The notes beneath the pieces are model-generated. The model had not been told where the DNA came from, searched no databases, and saw nothing but the letters and a program-made list of their open reading frames with translations. 64,000 nucleotides of DNA, from positions 806,001 to 870,000 of the forward strand of contig JAVFKD010000010.1 in NCBI GenBank assembly GCA_036429605.1, in the 5' to 3' direction. A program made the translations under genes and the position numbers. Below, piece after piece: positions 47,400 through 57,795 of the stretch (position 1 is its first letter; each line of letters starts with the position of its first letter). The stretch comes from Cladobotryum mycophilum. Taxonomy: Eukaryota > Ascomycota > Sordariomycetes > Hypocreales > Hypocreaceae.

Positions 47400-49021
47400 T
47401 CATATAATGCCTCCTGGTGGATCGTAAGGCATCCCTGCACTCCTAGACGAGCTGCCTATACCCGCACTTCCTGGATCTCCATCTGTCTGTGTGCTGTTTG
47501 TCTTTCTAAGCATAAACATGGGCTTCTTGCCCTCCTTATCCAGCTGTTTGAACAAGATTAAAGGCTTCTCTTCCATGCCCAAACAGCGCTCTTGGTCACC
47601 GTATACAATGTACAAAGCGTACTGGTCCCATGGCGCGTTGATCTGATACTTTTTAAGTGCAGCTGGGAGCACCTTGTAGCAGGGATCGTCCATGCTCACG
47701 CGGAACGACTTGAATATCTCGACCGAGGAGTTGTTTGTATTCGGGGTATCGGGAACCGGGGTTTCTCGCCGTCGCGGCACATTGGCAGAGATTTTGTCGC
47801 GAGAGTTGTAGTTGTGGTCGGATTCTGCAAATGTCGACCTCACAGATGAAGGCTGCGTGTCAGAGCGATATGATCGGGAGGCAAGCGTTGTCCCGCTCAT
47901 ATGATTGTGTGGAGACGTCGGTGAGGGTATAATAGGTGAAGGGTATGCTGATGATGTCGTGTTTTGTCCGTTGGATCCATTCATGGCTGCCAGGTGTGAA
48001 GAGGACAGAACGGCTCGCTCTGCTGCATTGGCCGGATCCAACGTCTGCTCCGCTATTGACCTCTCGTGCGTCGCTGTTGTGGGAGAGGCATTCTTTGGCG
48101 TGGCCCCAATCAATATCCTTCTTTGAGAATACTGCCTCTTAACCCCTGCGCGATCACCGGGCTGCGCACCGGGTGGGGTAGGCACTGGCGGTGAAATTGT
48201 AGCCTCGTAGCTATACGAGGGTGTTGTGCTGCTCACGTTTGGCAGAGGGTGCTGTGCATCCTTGACGAGTCGAAGGGCGGGCAATACATCCTCCCTCAGA
48301 CGTCGAAAATCTTCCGTCATCCGCCGCAGGTCTTGCTCCAGTAGACTCATCCGCTCGTCTCGAAGTCTCAGTTGTTCCACCAAGTGTTTGATATCCTTTA
48401 TCGTAGCGGTAGCGTATTGAGCTTCAGCATCGGCGGCTACAAGGCGGCCGAAAGACGGCTGCAGTCAGTACGGCAATCGGTGACGAGGGCGACGGGGGTG
48501 AAAATCTTACACAGCGGCATGTAGTGATCGCTCTCCATGGGAATGTCTTGGGCCCTCTTGACGTCGTAGACGCTCTTTAGGATCGTCAGCCTGTGACCCA
48601 CACTGGCAATTCCCATGCTCTTGAGGTCATCATGTAGCAAGGCAACCAAAGCCTCTCCAACAATGTCGTTTTCTGTAGTTGACGGGTTCAATTAGCCCAA
48701 GCCTCCTTGGTATCCCATCGATCCAAAGACAAGCCTTCCCAACCTACCTAGAAATGTATCGGCGTATTGCGGTAAGCCAATAGCAGAGATGAAATCAGCA
48801 CATTCCTCGGCCATCCATTCTGTAATGATGGTCTCGGGCAATCCCCCAGCGCTATTTCGATGCCCGTACGTCGTCGGCGTGTGCTCCGCGGATGTCGATA
48901 GCTCTGAATCGATGGGTGAGGCCTCCGAATCTCCCACTGGCGAGTGTCCGCCCATGCTGCGCTCGTACTCATCATCAGCGTCCGACTCGGCGTAGGCCGT
49001 GCCTCCATCAAAGCTCATCAT
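47400..49021 (-). CDS. ste50: Ste50-type MAPK adaptor (SAM and RA domains)
   Basis: Three exons, 49021-48748, 48672-48511 and 48436-47400, about 490 residues. Both introns have GT donors and TAG/CAG ends and keep phase. The SAM domain covers about residues 62-127 (ITEWMAEECADFISAIGLPQYADTF, then DIVGEALVALLHDDLKSMGI). A coiled region follows (LVEQLRLRDERMSLLEQDLR), then a long Ser/Pro-rich linker. The Ras-association domain lies at about 375-455 (VEIFKSFRVSMDDPCYKVLPAALKKYQI, then RCLGMEEKPLILFKQL). Ste50 binds the MAPKKK Ste11 through SAM-SAM contact and membrane GTPases through the RA domain. In filamentous fungi it serves the pathways for appressorium or mating and osmotic stress. The start is the ATG pair at 49021, with no upstream in-frame ATG. 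Confidence 0.93.
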
Positions 49022-49799
49022 CTTGGCCGCGCGCCCCGACAACGGGAAGGGGGAATCGGATTGAAGCGTCTATTGTGTTATTTCGTGGCGGACCCGGCTT
49101 CTGGGGAGGGACTTGTTGGTCTCCAGAGTCGAAGGGCGTCTTTTTTTCGTAGGTGGTTCGTTTTTTTTTCAGGGGATGGTGGAAATTGAGGCTGCCGGAT
49201 TCGGGCGGGTGCGGAGGCGGCAGCGTGAGCGAGAGTGAGAGTGAGAGTGAGAGAGAAGGCCAGCAATTAGGTCGTCGACATGCGTTGCAGTAGTAGCATG
49301 TACGTTCTGTAGGTATGCTGTGGCGGGATTGTCTTAGCACGGATGTAGGTAAGCAGGCACGAAAAGAAGAGGCTCTGTCGGTAAGAGGGAGGATGACGAC
49401 GTCGCTGGCGAGGGCCAGAATCTTGAAAGGACTGGATGTTGTTGCAACGATGCCTGCCTGTAGGTCAGAGGAGGGGCAGTGAGTGTGGTTGGACAGGCAG
49501 AGCGAAAGCGTTGAGGCGAATAGGTGCAAATGTCAATTTGCCAACAAGTGCAGTGTCGAAGTACCTACAGCGGCTAAACAGAGTACTATAGAACTACCTG
49601 CTTGCCTGGCTACACCTACCTTACCTAGTAGGTAATGGGCAACAATTCATTAGAAGTACATTAAAGAAAAAGTGATTTATTATTTATTAAAGAATTATTT
49701 TATTAGATATTTTTAATACATGAATTTTTTTAGGGAAAAAAATAGAGTTAAAAAAGATTATTTAATAAATAAAAGATTTAGAAATATAAACACACTTAC
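49022..49799. other. ste50 upstream region and AT-rich block at the left edge of the UstYa cluster
   Basis: 49022-49560 is the presumed ste50 promoter and leader, including GA-type repeats at 49226-49256. From 49660 to 49795 the DNA changes abruptly to very AT-rich sequence (runs of A/T with few G or C). No gene is supported in either part. Confidence 0.6.
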
Positions 49800-49957
49800 C
49801 TATATAAGATACAGATAACTTAATGTCATAAGCACAATCCATGAGGCTAGCAAGCCGATTTTTTCTTGATGGATCGGTGCTGCTAGGTTATAAAGATCAA
49901 AAAGGCTCAACATCAAAATGAGGTATGACTTCCTCAAATAGGTATCTTTGCCTTCTA

Positions 49958-51037
49958 CTACGAATGTCCTTTCATTGATCCGCCGTAAATCTCCTTGGCG
50001 TTGCAATTTATCGAGCACATCTTTTTCGAATCTCGTAGAGCGACTCGAAGTGATTCGTAATCCTTGCATCGCCTCGGCGCATCTACCAACGTCCAGGCTC
50101 CAACACGACTACCACTGCCTGTTTCCCTGAACACCACAGGCGTCGGGTCCGCTTTGCATTCTGCCATTATTTTCAGCGACAAGAGGCAATGGTTAGTATG
50201 GTACCAGAGTCTCTCTTCTTCCAGGCCCTCGGCCAAGCCATGGGACACCCTCTCCCCATACAAAGTCTTCCTGATTAAGCTAATGCAATGGGTCTGATGG
50301 GCGACTATTGGATACTCAGCAAGAGGACATTGGGAACCTATTTGCTTCATTCAGGTGAGCCCGACTTATGACTTACATTCTGGCAACGACACTAGGTTAT
50401 TGGCCTCCCCGGGCTCCAATGGATGCAACCAATCTGCCCCAGGGTCTTTATTGAGCTCTGTTATCATCTGTCTTGGAAACGCCGGATAACCGTCTTGAGA
50501 ATTGATTAGAATTTGGGCCCTGGTGACGTATTTCGGCCAGGACTTACAATTCCAAAGATTTTCCCACGTCTTCTCTCTCTTCCTGGACACCTCCACAGTA
50601 CTCCTTCGGACACGCCTCCCAGTCGAACCTACGCGATTCGTAGGTGACGGCGGGGAAAAAGGGATCTGCTAGAACTGTTACAAATCCTCCACCAGTATTG
50701 GTGTCTGTCTTCTTGGGGGTCAACTCACGCCAGGGCTCCATGAGTCCCAAACACGCCCTATCGAATCTTTGCCGCATGGTCAGAACCGCAGCGGAAGAAA
50801 TGACACACGCAACCGCAGAGAAGAGCAAGAGCCATTTTTGGTATCGAGTTAGTGCATGTTTCCGTAGTTTGGTCAACTCAATTCCCCCTCGCTGTCCTCA
50901 TCGTCCCGTGAACTAGGGGAACTGTCTCGATATGAAGTTATGTCGGTCCATGGTTTCTGGTCGGCACTTCCTCCCCCGTGATTGAATTGGCCTGTTGCCG
51001 TGAGTGGCACATACTTTTGATACTTCAGAATGCCCAT
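49958..51037 (-). pseudogene. UstYa/DUF3328-family protein (copy A), with frame breaks
   Basis: Three exons are visible: 51037-50548, 50493-50377 and 50337-49958 (or to 49800). Introns of 54 and 39 bp keep phase. Order: polar N-terminus from MGILKYQK; one membrane segment (WLLLFSAVACVISSAAVL); a family linker with ENLWNYGYPAFPRQM across intron 1; then HQTHC and HTNHC, the two HxxHC motifs of UstYa proteins; then RRCKDYESL. UstYa-family enzymes catalyse oxidative cyclisation of peptides, probably with copper bound by HxxHC. Breaks occur at a C5 run (50884-50888) and in a CT repeat near 50568-50582. A possible third at a T5 run (50022-50026) would extend the protein to 49800 with a C-terminal hydrophobic segment. 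It is divergent from copy B. Confidence 0.8.
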
Positions 51038-51040
51038 CAT

Positions 51041-51595
51041 TGTTATGAGTTGTCGGGTAAAAAGGGGGGTCGTGTCTCGAGAGCGTCACTACTCCATCGG
51101 CTATCAATACTCTGACCCTCGGCGGCGGACCGTGAGAGAATTCAGTCAGAAATGAGTCAAGTTGTGTTCAATTTTTTTCTAAACCTAGAACCGCCCCCCA
51201 CTAGCAGCTTTACCTCAAGCATTTCGAGCTGCTGCGGAGTCTATGCGATGTCCTGGAGTTTTGCTGACGCTCGCTGACAACTGTGTAGCTGACGGGCGAC
51301 CACCCACCCCTTTGCTGACGGTCCAAATGCAAGTAGAGAGCAGACCACCTTGATCTTGTTTAAGTGTCACAGCGAATAGATTCGTCAATATCGGACGGCA
51401 TCTCGGAGCTCGCCCACCAACAGCTGTGTGACTTAGCCAAGAGCCAATTACACCCTCCCTCGAAAATAAAGATAAGAAAGAAAAGAGGGAGGAAGCTGTG
51501 GGAGACTCGAAGTCCACCCCCCCCCTACTATACACCTACCTCCTCTCAAGTTTCAAACTCGTATAAGGTCCATACGGCTACGAACCGATGATTCC
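51041..51595. promoter_or_regulatory. Divergent promoter of UstYa copies A and B with four GCTGAC sites
   Basis: GCTGAC occurs at 51263, 51273, 51288 and 51314, all on the plus strand within 57 bp. Two are preceded by TTT. The hexamer recurs in the other promoters of this cluster. Confidence 0.65.
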
Positions 51596-52407
51596 ATGAT
51601 TGCATCGATTTGGATCTCGCCCTTGGCCTGGGCCTCCATCTTCATGTTGCTTTTCTTAACCCTCTTCAATGTCTACCATGTGTTGCATCTTGTCCCAAAC
51701 GACAAGGTCTGCGGCTTGCATGGCATGGCTTGGACTCCTGTTGACCAGGGGCTCAACTATGAGTGGCAGATGTTTCCTTGGTTGACGCTCTTCACAAAGT
51801 CTGACTACTTCGGCGACCCAGTCGAGGATGCTGATAAGAATTGGCAAGAATTTCTGCCAGGTGGGTTCACTCAAGATGTCATTTTTGACGGGGCCTGCTG
51901 CTGTCGGTTGACGACGCACATGAACAAAGACTGAGTTTTGCAGAGAGTCCAATAGCCATACCAAAGTCACGTCTTCGCGATCTTAAACCCACACCTGACA
52001 GTAATCTATTACACCCACCCAGGGACGAAACACGAGTCCTCGCACTTCCGGAAGTATTTGTTGAGCTGGGTTGCATCAACCTCCTGAGACAACACCTCAA
52101 TCGCCAAAGATACAATATCACTTATTCCGACAAGCCGGCTTTCCAAGGCCCTTACGAGGATATCATGTATAGAGCAGACTTATGCCTCAACCGTTTGCGA
52201 GAAGCTGCGATGTGTTGGGGTGATATGAGCTCGATATTGCAGAACCTCACGAGAGTACCGGGGCATCCAATACCGGACAGCGCGCTGGATTACGCGACGA
52301 GGCACAAGTGCCGTGATTTTGAAGCTGTCGCGAGGTGGACAGAGAATAATGCAGTCAAGGCCGTTAGGATGAGGGATATGTGGTGGGGTGGAAGGGTCTT
52401 TTATTAA
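51596..52407 (+). CDS. UstYa/DUF3328-family protein (copy B) lacking both HxxHC histidine pairs
   Basis: Exons 51596-51860 and 51944-52407 encode 242 residues; the 83 bp intron has donor GTGGGT and end GCAG, phase 1. A membrane segment is at residues 8-28 (SPLAWASIFMLLFLTLFNVYHVL). The UstYa layout is kept: DADKNWQEFLPESPIAIPK, then VFVELGCINLLRQ at the place of HQxHCLxxLR, then YRADLCLNRLREAAMCWGDMS at the place of HxxHCxxxLRxxxMCxAD, and RHKCRDFEAVARWTENNAV at the end, which matches canonical members. In the first motif the two His positions hold Glu and Gly; in the second they hold Arg and Leu. The cysteines remain. An inactive or non-metal partner role is therefore likely (inference). The sequence is otherwise intact. 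Confidence 0.85.
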
Positions 52408-53395
52408 GACTTGCGCCGATTGGAGGCAAGGTAATCATCCACTCTATTAGATTTCATTGCGCGCTGGTGAAAGCGAACCATAGATATACAAGGCAACAGA
52501 GATAAAGTTATGAAATATGGTCAAATACGCCGCACTAGGTTATCTCGGTCGCGAAACTCCTCCACGCCGTGGCTAGTAATGGTGTTTCGCAGAGCATGCA
52601 GACAAATGGGGTTGATGGTACATATAAATACCGTACAGGCCAAGGCGCTCACTGTTCCGTAGTGAGAGGTGAAAGTAAGGGTTAACAGCTATAAAGTATT
52701 GCGTTTCATGTTTCATCATACCGGTTCTAACGCCATAGTCCAGCCACAGAAAGTGTAGTGATAGAGAACCTGGTGTAGGCACAACCCGTCGAATCTATCC
52801 CTCCCCGCCCTTTGAACTTGGGGGATCCTCCTCCATCGAGGCAAAAGAAACCATCAAGGAGAGAATAGAATGGAGTTGATGTGGATAGATAGTTGAGAGG
52901 CCGCGAAAGTTCTCCAAGTGGGGGGGGGGGGGGGGGCGTGACTCTTGTGTGTTAGTGATGCAGAATCTATTCCAAATTAGCCATAATGCCCCAGATTGTC
53001 GGCAAGACACAGTGCTACCTAAGGTATCAGTCCCAAGTTGTGGGACGATCAGTCCAAGTCTTGTCATGCCCTTCGTGCTGACTGTCATCAGGACGTTCCA
53101 TTGACAATCGCTGACATGTCCAAATCGAGTGGGAGGTATGGTACCTGTGGATGACAGTGGGTGGGAGACGGTGACAGCATAACCCGATAGTCACCTTTTT
53201 CTTGGCCTGTTGATATGCCACAAACCACAAAGCATGAATGCTGAAGATTAGCAAACCTAGGAAAGCCGGTGCTGCATTCCATCACAGTCGCAGTCTGGTC
53301 CTCCCTCAGCCAGTTACCCCGGCACTTCAATCCCGTATGAAAAAGAGAAAAAAACAAGTTCTGTCGAATCTTTCAGGACAATAAATACATCAACT
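52408..53395. other. Intergenic region before UstYa copy C, with poly-G tract and two GCTGAC sites
   Basis: Contains a 17-base G run at 52920-52936 and GCTGAC at 53077 and 53110 in the presumed promoter of copy C. Several short frames on both strands were examined; none has UstYa motifs or a signal peptide. Confidence 0.55.
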
Positions 53396-54108
53396 ATGGG
53401 GTTAGGGAAGTACTCGCCTCTTTGGCCCAATGCCAGCGATGCAGGTGCCGTTGCTATGCAGCCGGAGCCATCACGATCCAGGAACCGGGTATTGGTTATC
53501 GTACTGGGAGCTCTCTGTTTCCTCGAGTCATTGGCTCTGATTTGGGTGGCACAAAGTCAAATAACGAAGAGCTCCTCTTCTAGCAGACTCATCTTTCGAG
53601 ACGAAATCCCGTTTAGCACAGCGACCACGGAGGAGGAAGTCGAGCATGCGTGGAGCGTCTACGGTCTGCGTGAGCAAATTCATCTCCATTGTGATCAGCG
53701 GCAAAGACTAAGCTAACTGAGGGAATGCCAACAGCGAATTCTGGGTTTGTCCATATCCAGAGGCCCGAAGAGCTGGGGCTCAAGCCGAATCGCGGCGTGG
53801 TGTCGGGGGTCGACAACGTCTACACGGTCTCAGCCATGCACCAGCTCCATTGCTTGAAGGAGTTGCAGAAGATGTTCGTGCGAGGAGGCGCCGCATGGAA
53901 CAGCACAGCAGGACGTAATCATGCGCATCACTGTTTCAATTACCTGAGGCAAGGAATACTTTGCTCAGCTGACGGCACGTTAGAGGGGCCGGATGAGTAC
54001 CCAGAGGTCGCACAAAGCCCGTTGAGAGGATGGGGTGTTACTCATGACTGCCGCTCGTGGAAGAGTTTGATGGAGTTTAGGGATAGACACTCTGTGGGTG
54101 GGTGGTAA
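53396..54108 (+). CDS. UstYa/DUF3328-family oxidase (copy C)
   Basis: Exons 53396-53669 and 53735-54108 encode 215 residues; the 65 bp intron has donor GTGAGC, branch GCTAAC and end ACAG. The N-terminus is cytoplasmic (about 30 residues), followed by a membrane segment (VLVIVLGALCFLESLALIWV). The family features follow: EHAWSVYGLPNSGFVHI across the intron, then MHQLHCLKELQ (first HxxHC), then HAHHCFNYLRQGILCSADGTLE (second HxxHC), and a final HDCRSWKSLMEFRD. Both motifs are canonical, so this copy should be catalytically competent. Orientation is the same as copies B and E. Its substrate is presumably a peptide exported through the secretory pathway (known for the family, inferred here). Confidence 0.92.
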
Positions 54109-54286
54109 ATGATAGTCACATACATATACACACGCTTATTTTCTTCTCAGTGCGAAATCGCCTCTGTTTGGTCTTTATTGATAGAGAGCTAACCGTATCA
54201 TTACCATTGACTATCTGGTACGCTTGTTCAAGACTCGTCATCACAAACCTACAACATATGTGTTCCTTTGGAGGCCCCCTATGCCA

Positions 54287-55006
54287 CTATGTCTCCCCCT
54301 TCTCCAACTTGTCCTTGAGATCCTGCAGCATCTCCCGTTCTTCCTCCTGGTACTTGGCAAACTTGCCGTCTCCCATACCGTCAATCAAGGCAAAGGTCTC
54401 CTGGAGAAGCACCCTTGCCTCATCCTCCTTGACCCCGCCCTGCTTCCACATGCTTGCAATGAGGGTCCTGGTCGTCCCCAAAGCCTGCGGGGAGTCCTGT
54501 CCACATTTTTCATGTGTCTGCAATACAGGCAGTACCTCTCGCGCCGTGGCCTCCGCGGAGGCGAAGTTGCCGTTGCGCAGGCTCAGATCGGCCATCATAT
54601 CCTGCCACGAGACCTGGGCCCTGCCCTCGGTGGTCTCGACCAGCGTGCGGATGGTCTCCTCCTCCTCCTTGGGCATGGCGAGGAACTTCTGCATCGTGGC
54701 AATGCCGAGGAACAAGTTCCCCCACACCGGCGGTTCAACAATATGGAGCTTCTGGGGCGCTGCTGCGGCCTCGCGGGTAGAGAGCGTCGACTGGAGCAGC
54801 GAGAGCAGATGGCGTAGCCGGTCGCGCACAGGGAGCGTGCCGTCGAATTCCATCCTTTCAAGCTCCTCGGGCTGGTAGCAAGTAAGGAAATTGCGCGCGA
54901 CAGTGAATTCCATGTCCTTCCAAAATGGCGTGTCGGGTACATCGAAGTCCCATTCGAACTTGGGCGCCTGTGCCGTCGCCGGCTGCTTGTAGGTAGTAGA
55001 TGCCAT
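54287..55006 (-). CDS. Helical protein of unknown function inside the UstYa cluster
   Basis: A single exon of 239 residues, without signal peptide or membrane segment. It is rich in Glu, Leu and Ala and predicted by eye to be all helical. TPR-like pairs occur in the C-terminal half (MMADLSLRNGNFASAEATARE, then TRTLIASMWKQGGVKEDEARV). Those residues place Ala/Gly/Leu at TPR-like spacing. The N-terminus contains FEWDFDVPDTPFWKDMEFT. I do not recognise a named family and see no catalytic residues. It is transcribed divergently from copy E and shares with it an intergenic region that has two GCTGAC sites, which argues for co-regulation with the cluster. A scaffold or regulatory role is possible but not shown. 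Confidence 0.8.
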   Translation of the reverse strand: MASTTYKQPATAQAPKFEWDFDVPDTPFWKDMEFTVARNFLTCYQPEELERMEFDGTLPVRDRLRHLLSLLQSTLSTREAAAAPQKLHIVEPPVWGNLFLGIATMQKFLAMPKEEEETIRTLVETTEGRAQVSWQDMMADLSLRNGNFASAEATAREVLPVLQTHEKCGQDSPQALGTTRTLIASMWKQGGVKEDEARVLLQETFALIDGMGDGKFAKYQEEEREMLQDLKDKLEKGET

Positions 55007-55429
55007 GGTGGACTTGCTTGATGTTGTTTTGGGCCAAATTGTGTGGGTGGTGTGGGTTGACTTCTGAGGTTGTTGGTTGCGAATGAATTCAAGCGGTGAG
55101 AGATAGATGTAGCGTCCCTACCCCCATTTAACCCAGATGGACTGACTAGACTGCCAGGCTTCATAGGTCTTTCAACTTAACTCGGATTATTCCTTTGTTG
55201 TGTCATCGCGAGGATGGTCTCTCTGCATCTGCCTAGATGCTGACCTTTTGCTGACACGCCCAAGTGTTGGTTGTCGGGCTACACCTGGGCAGCCAGGACT
55301 ACCTTGGTCTTTACGGTCGAGAATTCCAACGTTAGGTAGCTGGAACAGCAATGCAACGTATTGCTACCCTTATTCCGCAGATCAACAAACAGTCAGTTTA
55401 GCCGTGAGCCCGTATTCGTCCGCGACACC
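55007..55429. promoter_or_regulatory. Divergent promoter of the helical protein and UstYa copy E with two GCTGAC sites
   Basis: TGCTGAC occurs at 55238 and at 55249, 11 bp apart (one helical turn), the second preceded by TTT. Confidence 0.6.
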
Positions 55430-56340
55430 ATGGGCAGTCAACCAAAGAGCCAGAAATTCCTTGCCTCTCCCAGGTTCTGGACGTTTTTGAATGTCTTGAT
55501 AATGTGCATCTCTCTATTGTGCTTTTCCACCTCTCTCTACTTGAACAAGGATCGATTTTGGACGAGAAACTGGGCCATTCAGCGGGTCTCTGCACCATGT
55601 AAGCTCAACTCAAGACCCGTGTGACGATCTGGGGGATTGCTCACAGACATTTTTTCACAGCTCCCGTTTTGACCTCGGTTCATATGAGATTATCAGATAG
55701 GCCTGGTAATACAAGCCTACTCCTCGGCCCATCTCCAAGCATATATCGCCAGGATCCAAGCCATGAAGTTGATCTGGCATGGGACAGAATAGGCGACTTA
55801 CGTCTTATCCCGTTAACCCGCGACGAGGTCAAGGCTATCGGCAAAGACCCCCAAGACGCCGTCAAGTTTCCTAGCGAGTTCGGGCTTGGCCCTGACATGT
55901 ACGCCGGGCGGCTCGAGGTCTTCCATCAGATCCACTGTCTCGACAGTCTGCGTCGCGATGCTTACTTCGAACACTACTATGGCGACATCTACCCTGGTGG
56001 TTTCAACCAGACCACGGAGATGCACAGGCTGCACCTAAGCCACTGCATCGAGTATCTTCTGCATGGCATTCTATGCCAGGCCACCACTGATGTCTACACG
56101 CATATCTGGACCGATGGAGTCGAGTATCCTTTTCCCGACTTTAGCGCACAGCACAAATGCCGGGACTTTGATGCTATCAAGTCCTGGAATGATAAAAACG
56201 CGGTGGATGTCAATAACTTCGTCAAGCTAAGAGCACCACCTGGGGCGCATGTGCATCGCATGTCCAGGGAGTTTAAGGAGTTGAATGGTTGGTTCAAGAC
56301 GCATGCCGATATAGGGGTACATGGGGATGAGATAGCGTAA
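55430..56340 (+). CDS. UstYa/DUF3328-family oxidase (copy E)
   Basis: Exons 55430-55598 and 55661-56340 encode 282 residues; the 62 bp intron has donor GTAAGC and end CACAG, phase 1. The membrane segment is at about residues 15-38 (FWTFLNVLIMCISLLCFSTSLYL). The ectodomain shows DLAWDRIGDLRLIPLTRDEV (family position of the WxxL segment), VFHQIHCLDSLRRDAYFEHYY (first HxxHC) and LHLSHCIEYLLHGILCQATTD (second HxxHC). HKCRDFDAIKSWNDKNAV then closes the domain. The tail of about 45 residues beyond it is longer than in the other copies. Both metal-type motifs are intact. The start was chosen as the in-frame ATG 15 residues before the membrane helix. Confidence 0.92.
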
Positions 56341-56753
56341 GAGAATATGAGTTTCAGGCTGGGACGATTCCCAAGCCGTCCCAAGTAGCTAAGAGATGAA
56401 AGCAAAGAGTCACAGGTTATATAGTCTATAAACTACAGGATGTCCTGTGATTTGAACAGTACAACTTCTGATATGCTATTTGACATGGGTGTAATCTATT
56501 CAATGTTCTACTACCTCTCAGGTTAGCCTTAGGTAGCCAACTTCTGCGTCGGTATCTCTCCAACTGAATCTCATTAGCATCACCTTGGCCCCTGAGAAAC
56601 AAGTTCCAAGATGGAAACAAATCATGGTTGTATAATACGCGGTGGTCATACACACCCCGCGTCGGGTGAATCTAGCGACTCAATCTGGCATTATCCCCCC
56701 TTCTCGTCAACTGTATTTCCATAGCCTAGTGATGGTGGGGAAACGGACCATGT
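56341..56753. other. Convergent intergenic region
   Basis: 3' flanks of UstYa copies E and F; no gene or notable repeat seen. Confidence 0.5.
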
Positions 56754-57795
56754 CTAGTTTACAGGATTCTCACGCCAGTGCCTGAAGAACTGGTTTCCGG
56801 GAAAGTCCCGCCACAGGAATTCTATGTCTTCTTCCGGGGCGTTATCAAAGCCGCTGGCGGTAATGATTTCCTCGGCCTTTTCTGGGTTCAGATGAAAGTC
56901 CCAGTCCCCAGCCCAGTTGTCTCGCGCCCACTGCTGAATCCGCTCAAAGTCGCGGCACGTGTGCGTTGTGGCCAATCTGGGGAATTCCCCTTGTCGACGG
57001 GGACGTTGACGTGAAAGGGGATCGGCGCGACATCAGCGTGGCACATGATTGTCTGTCTTAGCGAGTCGATGCAATGGTCCCAGTGGCGGAAGGCGTCCGT
57101 GTTACGGTTGATGGTGCCATTCGGCCATGTTACCTCCAGGAGCCCGCCATAGACCTCGGGGTAGAGCACCTTCCGGAGGTCGTTGAGACAGTGCAGCTCG
57201 TGCCAGACGTCAAGCTCGATCAGGTAGTCTTCGGTTCCTGGGATGGCAAGCGTTGGCGTATGCAGCTTCGCCGCCTGCTCTTTCTTGATCTTGGAAATTC
57301 CAACTATACGCGTGTCATGAGTGCTGTGATGGATATATCGAGTACGCGAAAAGACTCACAGTTGTAGAGATCACTCCATAACTCGTCCGTCCTCCCATCA
57401 GCGGTTGGGTATCCCATGTACTCGGTATGATTGAATAAGGCGGCGCGAAAGTGCAAGGCCTCAACATACTCGACTGCCTCGTTTGCTGGCGCTGTTGCAG
57501 GTCTAGGATTGAGTTCAAGTTCACCAGTCCAGATGTGCATCAACTTACAGTAGATCTTTAGTGATGGGTCACTTGCAGAGATGCCCTTTGACTTTGTATT
57601 CCACAATATTATGATAATGATGAGAGAGATAGTATTGGAGGCATATAGGGCTAGAATGTGGAGCAGACATCTACGACAAGAACTAAAGAGTGCTCGTGAG
57701 GGACGTGCTATCCATAGACCGTCGCCTTCATGTCCATTCCGATCTTCTTCTGCCAACAAGGCCGCACTATAGTCTTCGTTCTTCGTCTCCATGTT
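56754..57795 (-). CDS. UstYa/DUF3328-family oxidase (copy F), one frame break near the C-terminus
   Basis: Three exons, 57795-57549, 57491-57360 and 57303-56754, about 309 residues. Introns of 57 and 56 bp have GTAAGT and GTGAGT donors and keep phase. The N-terminus is METKNEDYSAALLAEEDR. A membrane segment with seven isoleucines or leucines follows, then LKIYSPANEAVEY at the first junction and LWSDLYNFGISKI at the second, both matching canonical UstYa sequences. WHELHCLNDLRK and HWDHCIDSLRQTIMCHADV are the two HxxHC motifs. The frame breaks at the four-base run 56987-56990 after PVDKG; one more base would continue as EFPRLATTHTCRDFERIQQWARD, exactly the family ending. It is divergent from the secreted peptide gene. 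Confidence 0.9.
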
